This document shows, one piece after another, positions 55,273 through 64,000 of a DNA stretch of 64,000 nucleotides (within the stretch, counting starts at the first letter, position 1; every line of letters starts with the position of its first letter). A model generated the notes under the pieces. The model saw nothing but the letters and a program-made list of their open reading frames with translations, did no database searches and was not told the origin of the DNA. The stretch lies in the NCBI GenBank assembly GCA_002737725.1, contig NSIP01000014.1, positions 1 to 64,000 on the forward strand, written 5' to 3'. A program made the position numbers and the translations under genes. This stretch comes from Rhodospirillaceae bacterium (GTDB taxonomy: Bacteria > Pseudomonadota > Alphaproteobacteria > Rhodospirillales > Rhodospirillaceae).

Positions 55273-56706
55273 CTATTCACATCCAAAGGCTTCAGCCATC
55301 ATCGCGATGGATTTCAGCTTCTCTTCGAGCGGCTGCCAATCGTCGTTGGTGGCAATCGCCGACCATATTTGTTCAATCTCGTCGATCAGTAGTGTGCACG
55401 GCGCCTCAGTTGCAAAGTAGGTGTGTTCCAAACGCTTAGGCGATGCGACGTCATAGCTTGCAAGGTGTTGCTTGACGTCGTCAAACTCTGGTGCGGCGTA
55501 GTGTGTTGCCAGGGGGCTTTGGGCGGCACGTGGTTGGCTCAACACCCCACCATACCAATCAAAAAAGACGCGCTCAAAGGGGCAGTTGGTGGCCTGCATG
55601 AATTGATAGATCGCTGAGGTGAGTGCGATGTCGCGCTCGGCAACCTGGGGCATGAGGTTTAGTCGACGACACATCGCCGCACCCAACGCGGGTTCAAATG
55701 TTTGCGGGAAAACATTCAGCGCCTCAACTAACTCATCGCGCTCGGCCACCAGCATTAAACATTCTGCTAGCCGCGCTAAATTCCACATCAACGTTTCAGG
55801 TTGACGCCCATAGGCATAGAGCCCCGAGTGGTCGAAATAGGCCGCCGTGAATTTAGGGTCGTAGTGCGGCAGGAACCGATAGGGCCCGTAATCAAAACTT
55901 TCGCCGGTAATATTGATGTTGTCGGTATTCAGCACGCCATGCACAAAGCCCGCTGCCATCCACGCTGCGCCCGTGTGCGCCACACGACGGCAGGTTTCCG
56001 TCAGCATTGCAATCGCGCGCGCGCTGGGGCTGGCATTGGCGACCGAGTTCCACACGTCGCCGAAATAGTTTTCGAGAACATGGTCGACAAGGCGTTGCAT
56101 TCGCTCAGTATCGCGCTCAAAGGCTTGGCGTTGGAACGTGCCAATCCGAATATGCGAGTGGCTGAGCCGCACCAGCACCGCCGAGCGCGTCGGCGATGGC
56201 TCGTCGTTGCGCAACAAGTCCTCTCCGGTTTCGACCAAACTAAATGTTTTAGAGGTGTTAACGCCCAAGGCCTCGAGAAGGGATGTGGCCAGTAATTCGC
56301 GCACACCACCCTTTAGCGTGAGTCGACCGTCGCCTGCGCGTGAATAGGGCGTTTGGCCGCTGCCCTTGGTGCCAAGGTCCAAAACCCGCCCATCACTGCT
56401 CTCCTTGAGTTGGGCAAACAAAAATCCGCGCCCATCGCCCAGATCTGGGTTGTAGGAGCGGAATTGATGGCCGTGATAGCGCAGCGCCAAGGGTTGGGGG
56501 AAGTTGGCAGGCAAGGCCGCAAACCGGCCAAAGTGGTTCACCCATTCATCATCCGTGAGGGCCCTTAGACCAAGCCGTTCGGCCCAAACATCGTTGCGGT
56601 AACGCAAGGTATGCTGCGGAAAGTGCGCGGGCAGAACAAGGTCGAAAAATCCCTCACCCAAGCGGTCGTGAACGGGCGCGGCTAAATAATGGCTACTGAT
56701 TGGCAT
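55273..56706 (-). CDS. SelO / YdiU-family protein AMPylase (UPF0061)
   Basis: 477 residues from ATG 56706, the normal length for bacterial SelO; longer frame (to 56826) overlaps the next gene and lacks family match. Pseudokinase motifs: LGTKGSGQTPYSRAGDGRLT, HGVLNTDNINITGESFDYGP (the catalytic-loop-like segment with its DYGP), and DPKFTAAYFDHSGLYAYGRQ. SelO transfers AMP from ATP to protein hydroxyls in a flipped kinase orientation and is linked to redox stress. The protein ends GCE, with a penultimate Cys resembling the redox Cys near the C-terminus of E. coli SelO. Start overlaps the preceding lipoprotein gene by 14 bases. Confidence 0.92.
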   Translation of the reverse strand: MPISSHYLAAPVHDRLGEGFFDLVLPAHFPQHTLRYRNDVWAERLGLRALTDDEWVNHFGRFAALPANFPQPLALRYHGHQFRSYNPDLGDGRGFLFAQLKESSDGRVLDLGTKGSGQTPYSRAGDGRLTLKGGVRELLATSLLEALGVNTSKTFSLVETGEDLLRNDEPSPTRSAVLVRLSHSHIRIGTFQRQAFERDTERMQRLVDHVLENYFGDVWNSVANASPSARAIAMLTETCRRVAHTGAAWMAAGFVHGVLNTDNINITGESFDYGPYRFLPHYDPKFTAAYFDHSGLYAYGRQPETLMWNLARLAECLMLVAERDELVEALNVFPQTFEPALGAAMCRRLNLMPQVAERDIALTSAIYQFMQATNCPFERVFFDWYGGVLSQPRAAQSPLATHYAAPEFDDVKQHLASYDVASPKRLEHTYFATEAPCTLLIDEIEQIWSAIATNDDWQPLEEKLKSIAMMAEAFGCE

Positions 56707-57619
56707 CTGTGACCGCAGACGAGGCTTTAAACAACCCATCGATAAACGCCGCGCTCTCATCCAATGTTGGCGCGCGGCTGCGCAACGGAGCCGCCATGGC
56801 CAGGATGATACCGATATGGGCAACATCTTTGTAGACTGTGTGCGTGATCCTATGCCCGGCTTGTTTCAGCACCGCCGTCATATCGACTGCATTATGCGGG
56901 CCAACTGTCGTGTCGTCTTCGCCGTGAAGCAATAACATCGGCGGTGCCGGATTGCGGGCATAGACGATAGGTCGGACGATCTGGGGATCTTTCAGGTGAC
57001 CAAAAACAGCGCGTGTCACCCTGAATTCAAGCGGATCAAACGAATAGGGCCCCGCCAGCCCAACCAATCCTTTAATTGAGGTTGGGGGAAGATTAACGGC
57101 TTTCAGAAATTGCGGATCAAGCGCCGTCAATGCAGCGATATGCGCGCCGGCTGAATGACCCATCAGAACAATGCGGTCTTTGTTCCCACCATAGCGGGCG
57201 GCATTGTCGACGGCCCAGCGCACCGCCTGCGCAGCATCTTCGAGGAATGTTGGGTACACCGCTTCAGGAAAAACCCGGTAGTCTGGGATAACAGCCACAT
57301 AGCCCTTAGATGTCAGCGCCTCACCAACGAATTGGTACGTCGTGCGCTGACCGCCGCGCCACGACCCGCCATAGAAAAAAATCACGATGGTGCGCTCTTC
57401 CATTGGAACTGCGGTGACTGGCTCGTACACATCGAGTTTTTGACGCGGCCCCGCGCCATAGGCCAAGCCCGCATGCTGCGTATAGCCACCACTGGGAATG
57501 ATCATATTTAAGGCATCTGACGCCGAGCAGCCCGCCAGCGCGACACTTAAGCCCAGCAGCGCCCAGAATGGCCGGCAGAAACCCATCCACAAGCTTTTCT
57601 CGCCTCGTCTGAACAGCAT
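56693..57619 (-). CDS. Lipoprotein alpha/beta hydrolase (esterase-like)
   Basis: 308 residues; the N-terminus has a lipobox (LLGLSVALAGCSAS), so it is a membrane-anchored lipoprotein. Hydrolase landmarks: IFFYGGSWRGG, VLMGHSAGAHIAA nucleophile elbow, LLLHGEDDTTVGP for the acid, and DVAHIGI for the His. Resembles BD-FAE/carboxylesterase-type enzymes. Start ATG 57619 or ATG 57586. Cotranscribed with selO (14-base overlap). Confidence 0.87.
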   Translation of the reverse strand: MLFRRGEKSLWMGFCRPFWALLGLSVALAGCSASDALNMIIPSGGYTQHAGLAYGAGPRQKLDVYEPVTAVPMEERTIVIFFYGGSWRGGQRTTYQFVGEALTSKGYVAVIPDYRVFPEAVYPTFLEDAAQAVRWAVDNAARYGGNKDRIVLMGHSAGAHIAALTALDPQFLKAVNLPPTSIKGLVGLAGPYSFDPLEFRVTRAVFGHLKDPQIVRPIVYARNPAPPMLLLHGEDDTTVGPHNAVDMTAVLKQAGHRITHTVYKDVAHIGIILAMAAPLRSRAPTLDESAAFIDGLFKASSAVTDANQ

Positions 57620-57737
57620 GGCACGCTTACCTCTTCGAGATCATCAGGACTTGCGTTAAATGCAAGGCGACCTAAGTTCAAGCATCATATTATCGTGTCC
57701 AGGCCCAACCGCTCTTGGCGGCTCGCGGAGTTACCCC

Positions 57738-58157
57738 ATGAAATATCTCCACACCATGGTTCGGGTCAGCGACCTCGAGCAATCGTTAGACTTTTATTGC
57801 AACAAGCTTGGGCTCAAGGAACTCCGCCGTACCGAGAGCGAAAAAGGTCGATTCACGCTAGTGTTTCTCGGTGCTAACGATAACCCCGAGTCGCAAGTGG
57901 AGTTGACGTATAATTGGGACCCCGAGGTCTATACGGGCGGGCGCAATTTCGGCCATTTGGCCTATGAGGTGGACGACATCTATGCCACCTGCGACAGGCT
58001 GATGAAATCGGGTGTGGTGATCAGTCGCCCACCCCGTGACGGGCGCATGGCCTTTATCCGCTCGCCAGACCAAATCTCGGTCGAGCTCCTTCAAAAAGGA
58101 CAAGCCTTACCCGCACGCGAACCATGGGCTTCGATGCCGAATACAGGATCTTGGTAG
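57738..58157 (+). CDS. gloA: Lactoylglutathione lyase (glyoxalase I)
   Basis: 139 residues from ATG 57738, with GGAG eight bases before. VOC-fold metal site: [20 protein letters not shown] (His), [29 protein letters not shown] (Glu, His) and VELLQKG (Glu). Converts the methylglyoxal-glutathione hemithioacetal to S-lactoylglutathione. The longer frame upstream is non-family sequence. Convergent with the DUF2336 gene. Confidence 0.92.
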   Translation: MKYLHTMVRVSDLEQSLDFYCNKLGLKELRRTESEKGRFTLVFLGANDNPESQVELTYNWDPEVYTGGRNFGHLAYEVDDIYATCDRLMKSGVVISRPPRDGRMAFIRSPDQISVELLQKGQALPAREPWASMPNTGSW

Positions 58158-58165
58158 TTTGAAGT

Positions 58166-58693
58166 TTAATGAACGGCGACAGCGGCGGGGGGCAGCTTGC
58201 TGACACGAGCGAGTAAATACTCAAGATCATCGTTGTCAAAGCCCACGCCGAAGGAGTCATGCTGCGTGAGAGTACGCTCGACGATCCGGCGCGAATAGCG
58301 CTCGGCGTCGAGATCGCGGCCATCAAACTCGGTCTGCGCGACAACATCCAAAGCAACGCGAAGGGCGGGGTGCATGCCTTGTGGCATAACTGTTTTCGCC
58401 CAGGCAGCCCGAAGGCCATTGCCGCCCGCATCGTGAATCAGAAGCCGCGCATTTGCGACGGGCAAACCCGACAACGATGCAATAGCGTACTCAAAAAACC
58501 TTACATTTCCCATCCACAAGGCCCGCAATCCACTCAATTGATCATTTTGTTTCAACTGACACACCAAAGCATCGCTCTCGTCGGTCACGCCCATAGCTAA
58601 TCCCGCAGTCGCGTGTTCCCGAGTCTGAAGGACGAGGTCTAATGCCATTTCAGCCGACACATTGTGCTTGACCAGCCACAGCCCTGCCCTCAC
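58166..58693 (-). CDS. DUF2336-family protein, probably N-terminally shortened
   Basis: 175 residues. The middle has the DUF2336 pattern: LVCQLKQNDQLSGLRALWMG, FFEYAIASLSGLPVANARLL, HDAGGNGLRAAW. Members in alphaproteobacteria are usually 350-400 residues, with an N-terminal helical repeat half that is missing here. The frame starts with GTG just after an in-frame TGA, so the upstream part may have been lost or is in another frame; ATG 58648 is an alternative start. Function is unknown; some relatives act in stress or cyclic-di-GMP-related signalling. Confidence 0.6.
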   Translation of the reverse strand: MRAGLWLVKHNVSAEMALDLVLQTREHATAGLAMGVTDESDALVCQLKQNDQLSGLRALWMGNVRFFEYAIASLSGLPVANARLLIHDAGGNGLRAAWAKTVMPQGMHPALRVALDVVAQTEFDGRDLDAERYSRRIVERTLTQHDSFGVGFDNDDLEYLLARVSKLPPAAVAVH

Positions 58694-58857
58694 TCAAATA
58701 AGATCCCGCCAAGATAAAGTCGTAAAAATAACTCATCACATCAGCCGATGAGCGCATTCCCAGACAACTTCTAGTAGTTTACACTTCCCCAACTTAGATT
58801 CAGCCTCTTGATCTGGCAGAAATTCGTCAGATTTTCTGGGCTTTTTAGGCAGCACGC

Positions 58858-59376
58858 ATGGATCTTAAGGAACATATCCGTCAAATCCCCGACTTTCCAA
58901 AACCGGGTATTAATTTCTTCGATATCTCGACGTTGATGAAGAACGCTCAGACGTGGCGCGATGTGATTAATCAGCTGGTAGAGGTTGTCGGCCCGTGGCA
59001 ACCCCAGGTCGTGGCGGGGATCGATGCCCGCGGCTTTTTGGTTGCATCGCCCTTAGCCATACAGCTTGGATGCGGTCTCGTTATGGTTCGCAAAAAGGGC
59101 AAGCTGCCTGGCCGCGTCAATCGGGCAAACTATGGGTTAGAATACGGCACTGATGAAATTGAGATCCAAACTGACGCTGTCGAACCCGGGCAAAAAATTC
59201 TGATCGTAGATGATCTGCTCGCCACTGGTGGAACGATCATGGCGGCTGCGACGTTACTGCGCCAGGGCGGCGGGCATGTGGTTGGGGCCGTGAGTGTGAT
59301 TGAGCTTGATTTTCTGAAAGGTCGCGCAAAATTGGATATGCCGTTCCAAAGCCTCGTGCAGTACGACACCGAGTAG
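58858..59376 (+). CDS. apt: Adenine phosphoribosyltransferase
   Basis: 172 residues. Start MDLKEHIRQIPDFPKPGINF, ARGFLVASPLAIQLGCG, the loop motif VRKKGKLPG, and the PRPP-binding ILIVDDLLATGGTIMAAATL. Salvages adenine to AMP. Convergent with the symporter gene, 5 bases between stops. Confidence 0.96.
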   Translation: MDLKEHIRQIPDFPKPGINFFDISTLMKNAQTWRDVINQLVEVVGPWQPQVVAGIDARGFLVASPLAIQLGCGLVMVRKKGKLPGRVNRANYGLEYGTDEIEIQTDAVEPGQKILIVDDLLATGGTIMAAATLLRQGGGHVVGAVSVIELDFLKGRAKLDMPFQSLVQYDTE

Positions 59377-59381
59377 AATCA

Positions 59382-60596
59382 TTATTTCTCATTCCATTTC
59401 GCGACCACGGTAGTAGCCACGGCGTTACCAACCACATTCGTCGCACTGCGCCCCATATCTAGAAATTGATCTACAGCCAAAATCAGTAGCAAGCCCTGTT
59501 CCGGGATTCCAAAGAAATTCAGAGTTGCAGCAATCACCACCAACGAGGCGCGCGGCACACCTGCCATGCCTTTGCTGGTCAGCATCAGCAACAACAGCAT
59601 CGTGGCTTGCTGTGCGAACGTCAGCTCAATGCCGTAGGCTTGCGCAATGAACAGCGTCGCAAACGTGCAATACATCATCGAGCCATCCAGGTTGAACGAA
59701 TACCCCAGTGGCAGGACAAAGCTTGCGATACGCTTTGGAACACCAAACTTCTCAAGTTGTTCCAGCGTTTTAGGATATGCGGCCTCAGAACTTGCCGTCG
59801 AGAACGCCAACAACAAAGGTTCGCGAATCCCCCTCGTCAGCGCAATGACTCGCCGACCGATGACCGCCGAGCCCGCGGCGAGGAGCACTATCCATAAAAT
59901 CACCAGCGAGAGGTAAAACCCACCGACGAACTTCAGATAGACGGCAAGGATACCCACGCCCTGTGTCGTGACAGTTGCTGCAATCGCGGCAAAAACAGCA
60001 ATCGGCGCAAATTTCATGACGTAGCCCGTGATCAGCAGCATCACCATCACGACCTGATCGAGAATTTCGGTTAGCTTCTTCCCAGCTTCGCCGATGGACG
60101 ACAACGCTACACCCGTAAACAGCGAGAACACAACAATCTGAAGAATCTCATTGTTCGACATCGCCTCGAAAAATGACTTCGGGAAAACGTGCGTGATGAA
60201 CTCTTTGAGCGTCAGAGCCCCAGCCTTGATGCTCACCTCGGAGCCCACGTCAGGGAGGGGCAAGCCCAGGCCCACGCCCGGCTCGAGCCATTGCACCATG
60301 ACCAATCCAAGAAAAAGTGACACGATGGAGGCACACAAGAACCAACCCACTGTCAAAAAGCCGATCCGGCTTAAGGACGCTGTATCACCGACATGGACGA
60401 TGCCGACGACCAATGTCGAGAACACCAATGGCCCGATGATCATCTTAATTAATCGGAGGAAAATATCGGTCAGGATCGAGAAATAGCCCGCGATTTGCTT
60501 CGCTTTCGCGGGATCAACGTTTTCATTGCAAACGTATCCAACCAAAATTCCCAGAATCATCCCGACCAAGATATAAAGCGTAAACCGACCCGACAT
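59382..60596 (-). CDS. Dicarboxylate/amino-acid:cation symporter (DAACS family)
   Basis: 404 residues from ATG 60596, which has GGGGAG eight bases upstream. Eight-helix fold with the hairpin motifs of GltP/DctA: FSTASSEAAYPKTLEQLEKF (Ser-rich), GYSFNLDGSMMYCTFATLFI, LTSKGMAGVPRASLVVIA and DQFLDMGRSATNVVGNAVAT. Imports C4-dicarboxylates or glutamate/aspartate with protons or sodium; substrate not decided. Confidence 0.93.
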   Translation of the reverse strand: MSGRFTLYILVGMILGILVGYVCNENVDPAKAKQIAGYFSILTDIFLRLIKMIIGPLVFSTLVVGIVHVGDTASLSRIGFLTVGWFLCASIVSLFLGLVMVQWLEPGVGLGLPLPDVGSEVSIKAGALTLKEFITHVFPKSFFEAMSNNEILQIVVFSLFTGVALSSIGEAGKKLTEILDQVVMVMLLITGYVMKFAPIAVFAAIAATVTTQGVGILAVYLKFVGGFYLSLVILWIVLLAAGSAVIGRRVIALTRGIREPLLLAFSTASSEAAYPKTLEQLEKFGVPKRIASFVLPLGYSFNLDGSMMYCTFATLFIAQAYGIELTFAQQATMLLLLMLTSKGMAGVPRASLVVIAATLNFFGIPEQGLLLILAVDQFLDMGRSATNVVGNAVATTVVAKWNEK

Positions 60597-60714
60597 GAGC
60601 CCAACTCCCCCTGCCCGCAACCAGATTCGGGCCCAGAGGAATTAAAGCATGAAAGGGTGGGGTCAGGCGAGCCGGACTTCAAACACCAGGAAAGAGGCCA
60701 GAACGCGAGGCCAC

Positions 60715-61431
60715 TTACTCAGCTGCATCCTGCTGATCGGACTGTGTTGTGGCATCAATGGAATACCCTGAAGCACGCACGGTACGAATCACATCTATAC
60801 CACCCGTCTCATTGAGGGCTTTGCGCAACCGTCGAATATGCACGTCTACCGTGCGTGGTTCGACGTAAATATCTTGACCCCAGACACCATTTAACAGTTC
60901 TTCGCGCGAGAAGACCGTCCCGGGTCGTTCCATAAAAAACTGAAGCAAGCGAAACTCGGTTGGCCCAAGGTGAATTTGCTTGGTTGCGCGGCTCACCCGA
61001 TGCGTAGCCAAATCCATCACGATATCAGCAAAGCTGAGCGCGCCCTTAGCTTCACGTGGCTTGGCCCGGCGCAGCAGCGCACTCAGGCGCGCCATGAGTT
61101 CGGGCATCGAAAATGGTTTTGTGATGTAATCATCCGCACCGATATTCAAGCCACGAATTTTATCAGCCTCTTCGGTGCGCGCCGTCAGCATGATGATCGG
61201 CACGTTGCGTGTTTCGGATTTGCGGCGAAGTTGGCGACAAACCTCGATTCCCGAAATCCGCGGCAACATCCAGTCCAGCAAAACGGCATCTGGCCGGATT
61301 TCGTCAGCAATCATGAGCGCTTCTTCACCATCGCCCGCCTCGGTTACAACATAACCTTCTTTCTCGAGGTTGTAGCGCAACATCGTGACCAAAGAGGCTT
61401 CATCCTCAACAATCATCACTGTCGACTTCAT
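60715..61431 (-). CDS. phoB: Phosphate regulon response regulator PhoB
   Basis: 238 residues. Receiver domain with the phosphoacceptor Asp in DAVLLDWMLPRISG, Thr/Lys switch residues in MLTARTEE and YITKPFS, then the OmpR-type winged helix (LGPTEFRLLQFFMERPGTVF, VDVHIRRLRKALNE). Activated by PhoR under phosphate limitation. The third gene of the leftward pst-pho cluster; the usual phoU is not present between pstB and phoB. Confidence 0.95.
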   Translation of the reverse strand: MKSTVMIVEDEASLVTMLRYNLEKEGYVVTEAGDGEEALMIADEIRPDAVLLDWMLPRISGIEVCRQLRRKSETRNVPIIMLTARTEEADKIRGLNIGADDYITKPFSMPELMARLSALLRRAKPREAKGALSFADIVMDLATHRVSRATKQIHLGPTEFRLLQFFMERPGTVFSREELLNGVWGQDIYVEPRTVDVHIRRLRKALNETGGIDVIRTVRASGYSIDATTQSDQQDAAE

Positions 61432-61501
61432 TTCATTCTCCTTACATAGCTATAATGAAACAGCCTATTGCTGATCCACTTTTTTATTTATTGCAGATTT
61501 A

Positions 61502-62320
61502 TCAACCGAAACGGCCCGTGACATAATCTTGTGTCCGCAGTGATTTCGGCATCTGAAAGATGGTCTCGGTATCGCCATACTCAATCAAGCGTCCGAGGTA
61601 CATGAAAGCCGTATTGTTAGACACACGAGCGGCTTGCTGCATGTTGTGGGTGACAATCACAATTGTGTACTGCCCGGCCAATTCATTGATCAGGTCTTCA
61701 ATTTTCGCGGTTGCGATGGGGTCAAGCGCCGAGCACGGCTCATCCATCAGCAAGACCTCAGGGTCACCTGCAATTGCACGCGCGATACAAAGCCTTTGTT
61801 GCTGGCCACCGGACATTCCAAGGGCACTCTCTTGCAAACGATCCTTTACTTCATTCCACAAGGCCGAGCCCTTTAGGGCACGCTCGACGGTTTCTTCAAG
61901 AACAGTTTTGTCGGTGACGCCATCCACACGCAGCGGATAAATCACGTTTTCGAAGATCGACATCGGGAACGGGTTGGGTTTTTGGAAAACCATCCCCATC
62001 CGCTTGCGCAACGCAATCACATCTGCGCCTCGTGTGTAAATGTCTTCGCCGTTCAGCCGCACCTCGCCCTTGATTCTAAGTCCATCGATCAGATCATTCA
62101 TACGATTAATGCACCGCAGCAGTGTCGATTTGCCGCACCCCGAGGGACCGATCATCGCGGTCACCATGCCCTTCTCAATCTGCATCGTCACGTTGTAGAG
62201 AGCCTGCGCAGCCTCATACCAGAGATCAAGATTATTGATCTCAAGAACAGCGCCCTGGCCGCCTCTTTTGACGTGATAGATCGTGTCAGTGAACGTTAGT
62301 GATTGAACATCTGTATTCAT
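61502..62320 (-). CDS. pstB: Phosphate ABC transporter ATP-binding protein
   Basis: 272 residues. Walker [16 protein letters not shown]-loop FQKPNPFP, signature [19 protein letters not shown], Walker [14 protein letters not shown], and H-loop VTHNMQQA. Energises phosphate import with PstA/PstC/PstS. Ten bases after the pstA stop. Confidence 0.97.
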   Translation of the reverse strand: MNTDVQSLTFTDTIYHVKRGGQGAVLEINNLDLWYEAAQALYNVTMQIEKGMVTAMIGPSGCGKSTLLRCINRMNDLIDGLRIKGEVRLNGEDIYTRGADVIALRKRMGMVFQKPNPFPMSIFENVIYPLRVDGVTDKTVLEETVERALKGSALWNEVKDRLQESALGMSGGQQQRLCIARAIAGDPEVLLMDEPCSALDPIATAKIEDLINELAGQYTIVIVTHNMQQAARVSNNTAFMYLGRLIEYGDTETIFQMPKSLRTQDYVTGRFG

Positions 62321-62330
62321 CTGAGCCTCG

Positions 62331-64000
62331 TTAAAACTGACTACCTTTAAACTTCTGCTTCAGGCGGTTCCGCACAACAATTGCGGTAATGTTCAGGGCA
62401 AAAATCAACCCGATGAGAAGCATGGTCGTCACGAACACCATTGGCTTACCCGCCTCAGCGTTGCGAGATTGAAAGCCAACGTCGTAGATATGGAACCCAA
62501 GATGCATGAAGCTGCGTTCAAGGTGCACAAAAGGAAAGAAGCCATCGATTGGCAATTCCGGCGCAAGCTTCACAACGCCAACAAGCATTAGCGGCGCAAC
62601 TTCCCCCGCACCACGGGCCATGGCGAGGATAATTCCAGTCATAATGCCCGGCAGTGCCCGAGGTAGAACAATGTATTTGATGGTCTGCCATTTTGAGGCG
62701 CCGCACGCCAGCGAACCCTCGCGCATCGAGCGCGGCACCGCTGAAAGCGCTTCTTCCGTTGCCACGATGACAACCGGCACAGTCAACAATGCCAACGTCA
62801 GCGAAGCCCACAGCAAACCACCGGTCCCGAATGTCGGGTTGGGCAAACGCTCAGGGTAAAAGAGCTGGTCGATTGATCCGCCCAGCACATAGGCAAAAAA
62901 ACCGAGCCCGAACACACCATAAACAATCGATGGAACGCCTGCCAAATTGTTCACCGAGATGCGCACAAAGGATACAAGCCGGCCTTGCTTCGCATACTCG
63001 CGTAGATAAAGAGCAGTAATAATGCCGAATGGCGCAACGGCCACGACCATCATCAGTGTCATTGCCGCTGTGCCGAAAATCGCCGGCAGAATACCGCCCT
63101 CTGTATTGGCTTCGCGCGGCTCGTCCGACACGAACTCCCACCACCGCGACAAATAGACGCCTATTGCGCCGAAAACGTCAAGATCGTTGGCGGGATAGAT
63201 GCGGACAAGCGCATCCATCTGAACGATTTTCTCTTGCCTGCCAATTTCAACAAATGTCGCTGTATTGCGTTTGTTAAGGTCGCGTAACTGGAGAACTTCA
63301 TCGGCTAATTTTTTGTATTTTTCCTGTAAGCCGCCGACTTGAGCTTCCAGTGTCATTTGCGCCTTGGCAAAGGCTTCACTGTTCAGACCTTCAGCCAATT
63401 CAACCCGCCGAACATTCAGGCGAAGCTGCTCGATCTGGTGGTTGATACCACCGATCTCATCTTTCTCAATCTCGCTCATTCGCTCACGCCGCTCGCGTGA
63501 CACGTCATGAATATTAGCAAAGCGCTTATCATTAACTGAATTGAGTAAAATGATTTCGCCATCCACCGTGATCGATTTTAAAGTACCGATAAGCGGGCCC
63601 CACTCAACGCGTTCGGCCAATAGAATATCTTTTGGCGCCTCGATCTTGGTCACTTCAAAATCAGAGATCCAACGATAATCTTCATTGTAGATATCGAAGT
63701 TGCCCACCCGATATAGGGTGCGCGAAGCAAACCCATCATTTTCAGTAATGATATTCTGCTGCGTCGGGGTAAGCTTCTGAAAATCCAGAACTTGTGGCCG
63801 ATACAACTCTGTGCGCGTAGCCTCGCCGGCCGTCATCGCGCCGTTCGACATCGTCACGACCTGGATTTCTTTTGGCACAAAGGTCGTCGCGCCATTCCAA
63901 AACACCATGGCCAGAAAGCTGACGATCATAATGCAGCCCAAGGCAAGCGCGCCGCCCAGGATCCAGGCAAAAGGTTCGCCGCTTGAACGCAGATCAGTGA
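62331..64000 (-). CDS. pstA: Phosphate ABC transporter permease PstA (5' end outside window)
   Basis: The frame is open to the window edge, so the N-terminus is missing; at least 555 residues are present. It has the large DUF3333-type extension before the permease: a membrane helix ([16 protein letters not shown]), then a long extracytoplasmic region with a coiled coil around [20 protein letters not shown], then the BPD transmembrane domain ([39 protein letters not shown]) with the EAA loop [20 protein letters not shown] that contacts PstB. This long form is typical for alphaproteobacteria and some others. Confidence 0.93.
   Translation of the reverse strand, partial: TDLRSSGEPFAWILGGALALGCIMIVSFLAMVFWNGATTFVPKEIQVVTMSNGAMTAGEATRTELYRPQVLDFQKLTPTQQNIITENDGFASRTLYRVGNFDIYNEDYRWISDFEVTKIEAPKDILLAERVEWGPLIGTLKSITVDGEIILLNSVNDKRFANIHDVSRERRERMSEIEKDEIGGINHQIEQLRLNVRRVELAEGLNSEAFAKAQMTLEAQVGGLQEKYKKLADEVLQLRDLNKRNTATFVEIGRQEKIVQMDALVRIYPANDLDVFGAIGVYLSRWWEFVSDEPREANTEGGILPAIFGTAAMTLMMVVAVAPFGIITALYLREYAKQGRLVSFVRISVNNLAGVPSIVYGVFGLGFFAYVLGGSIDQLFYPERLPNPTFGTGGLLWASLTLALLTVPVVIVATEEALSAVPRSMREGSLACGASKWQTIKYIVLPRALPGIMTGIILAMARGAGEVAPLMLVGVVKLAPELPIDGFFPFVHLERSFMHLGFHIYDVGFQSRNAEAGKPMVFVTTMLLIGLIFALNITAIVVRNRLKQKFKGSQF

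Noticed and set aside
61432-61501. Pho box upstream of phoB
   Set aside because: The CTGTCAT-type direct repeats are not seen; phoB is probably transcribed from further upstream in the pst operon.

Overview
The window comes from an alphaproteobacterium, probably a free-living aerobic heterotroph. The evidence is the core gene content and order (yqeY / dnaG-rpoD, carAB-greA, trxB-lysR, ispB-DUF2007-methyltransferase, S49 peptidase-glyQ-glyS, pstA-pstB-phoB), a DnaG N-terminus that lacks the classical zinc ligands as in other alphaproteobacteria, and several TonB-dependent receptors. The order or family cannot be decided from this sequence.

Region 1 (1-19.5 kb) is an accessory region, AT-richer to the eye than the core. 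It starts inside the C-terminus of an IS6-type transposase and ends at the 3' end of a CAU-anticodon tRNA. It has four transcription blocks: a leftward set (tandem nitrilase-fold protein, DUF1838 protein, TonB receptor, PepSY membrane protein); a divergent rightward set (IclR regulator, family-5 solute-binding protein, FGE-like protein, cupin, metallo-beta-lactamase-fold hydrolase); a leftward operon of two paralogous flavin amine oxidases around a second FGE-like protein and an alpha/beta hydrolase; and a rightward pair (small protein plus a Tat-signalled methyltransferase). Most products carry Sec or Tat signals. My inference is an outer-membrane/periplasmic pathway for an unidentified amine- or amide-bearing compound, controlled by the IclR protein. 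This is the best candidate for an undescribed system.

Region 2 (19.5-47.7 kb) is mostly housekeeping: tRNA-Ile2, rpoD, dnaG, yqeY, carAB, greA, lrp-type regulator, trxB, lysR, aspartate aminotransferase, tRNA-Pro, ispB, tRNA-methyltransferase-like gene, S49 peptidase, glyQS. Insertions are a frameshifted barstar-family gene, two oxidoreductases with export signals, a second TonB receptor and several palindromic repeat elements. A structured, C-rich intergenic segment between lysR and the aminotransferase looks like a small RNA with its own terminator.

Region 3 (47.7-64 kb) begins with a second transport/catabolism block (TRAP-type binding protein, exported amidohydrolase, family-5 binding protein, and a divergent DMT permease), none with cognate membrane permeases nearby. 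It continues through a DnaJ-like protein, a Tat-signalled DUF1838-like protein, an HD-phosphohydrolase gene broken by an internal deletion, SelO, a lipoprotein esterase, gloA, a shortened DUF2336 gene, apt and a dicarboxylate symporter. It ends in the phosphate regulon genes phoB, pstB and a pstA cut by the window edge, with no phoU between pstB and phoB.
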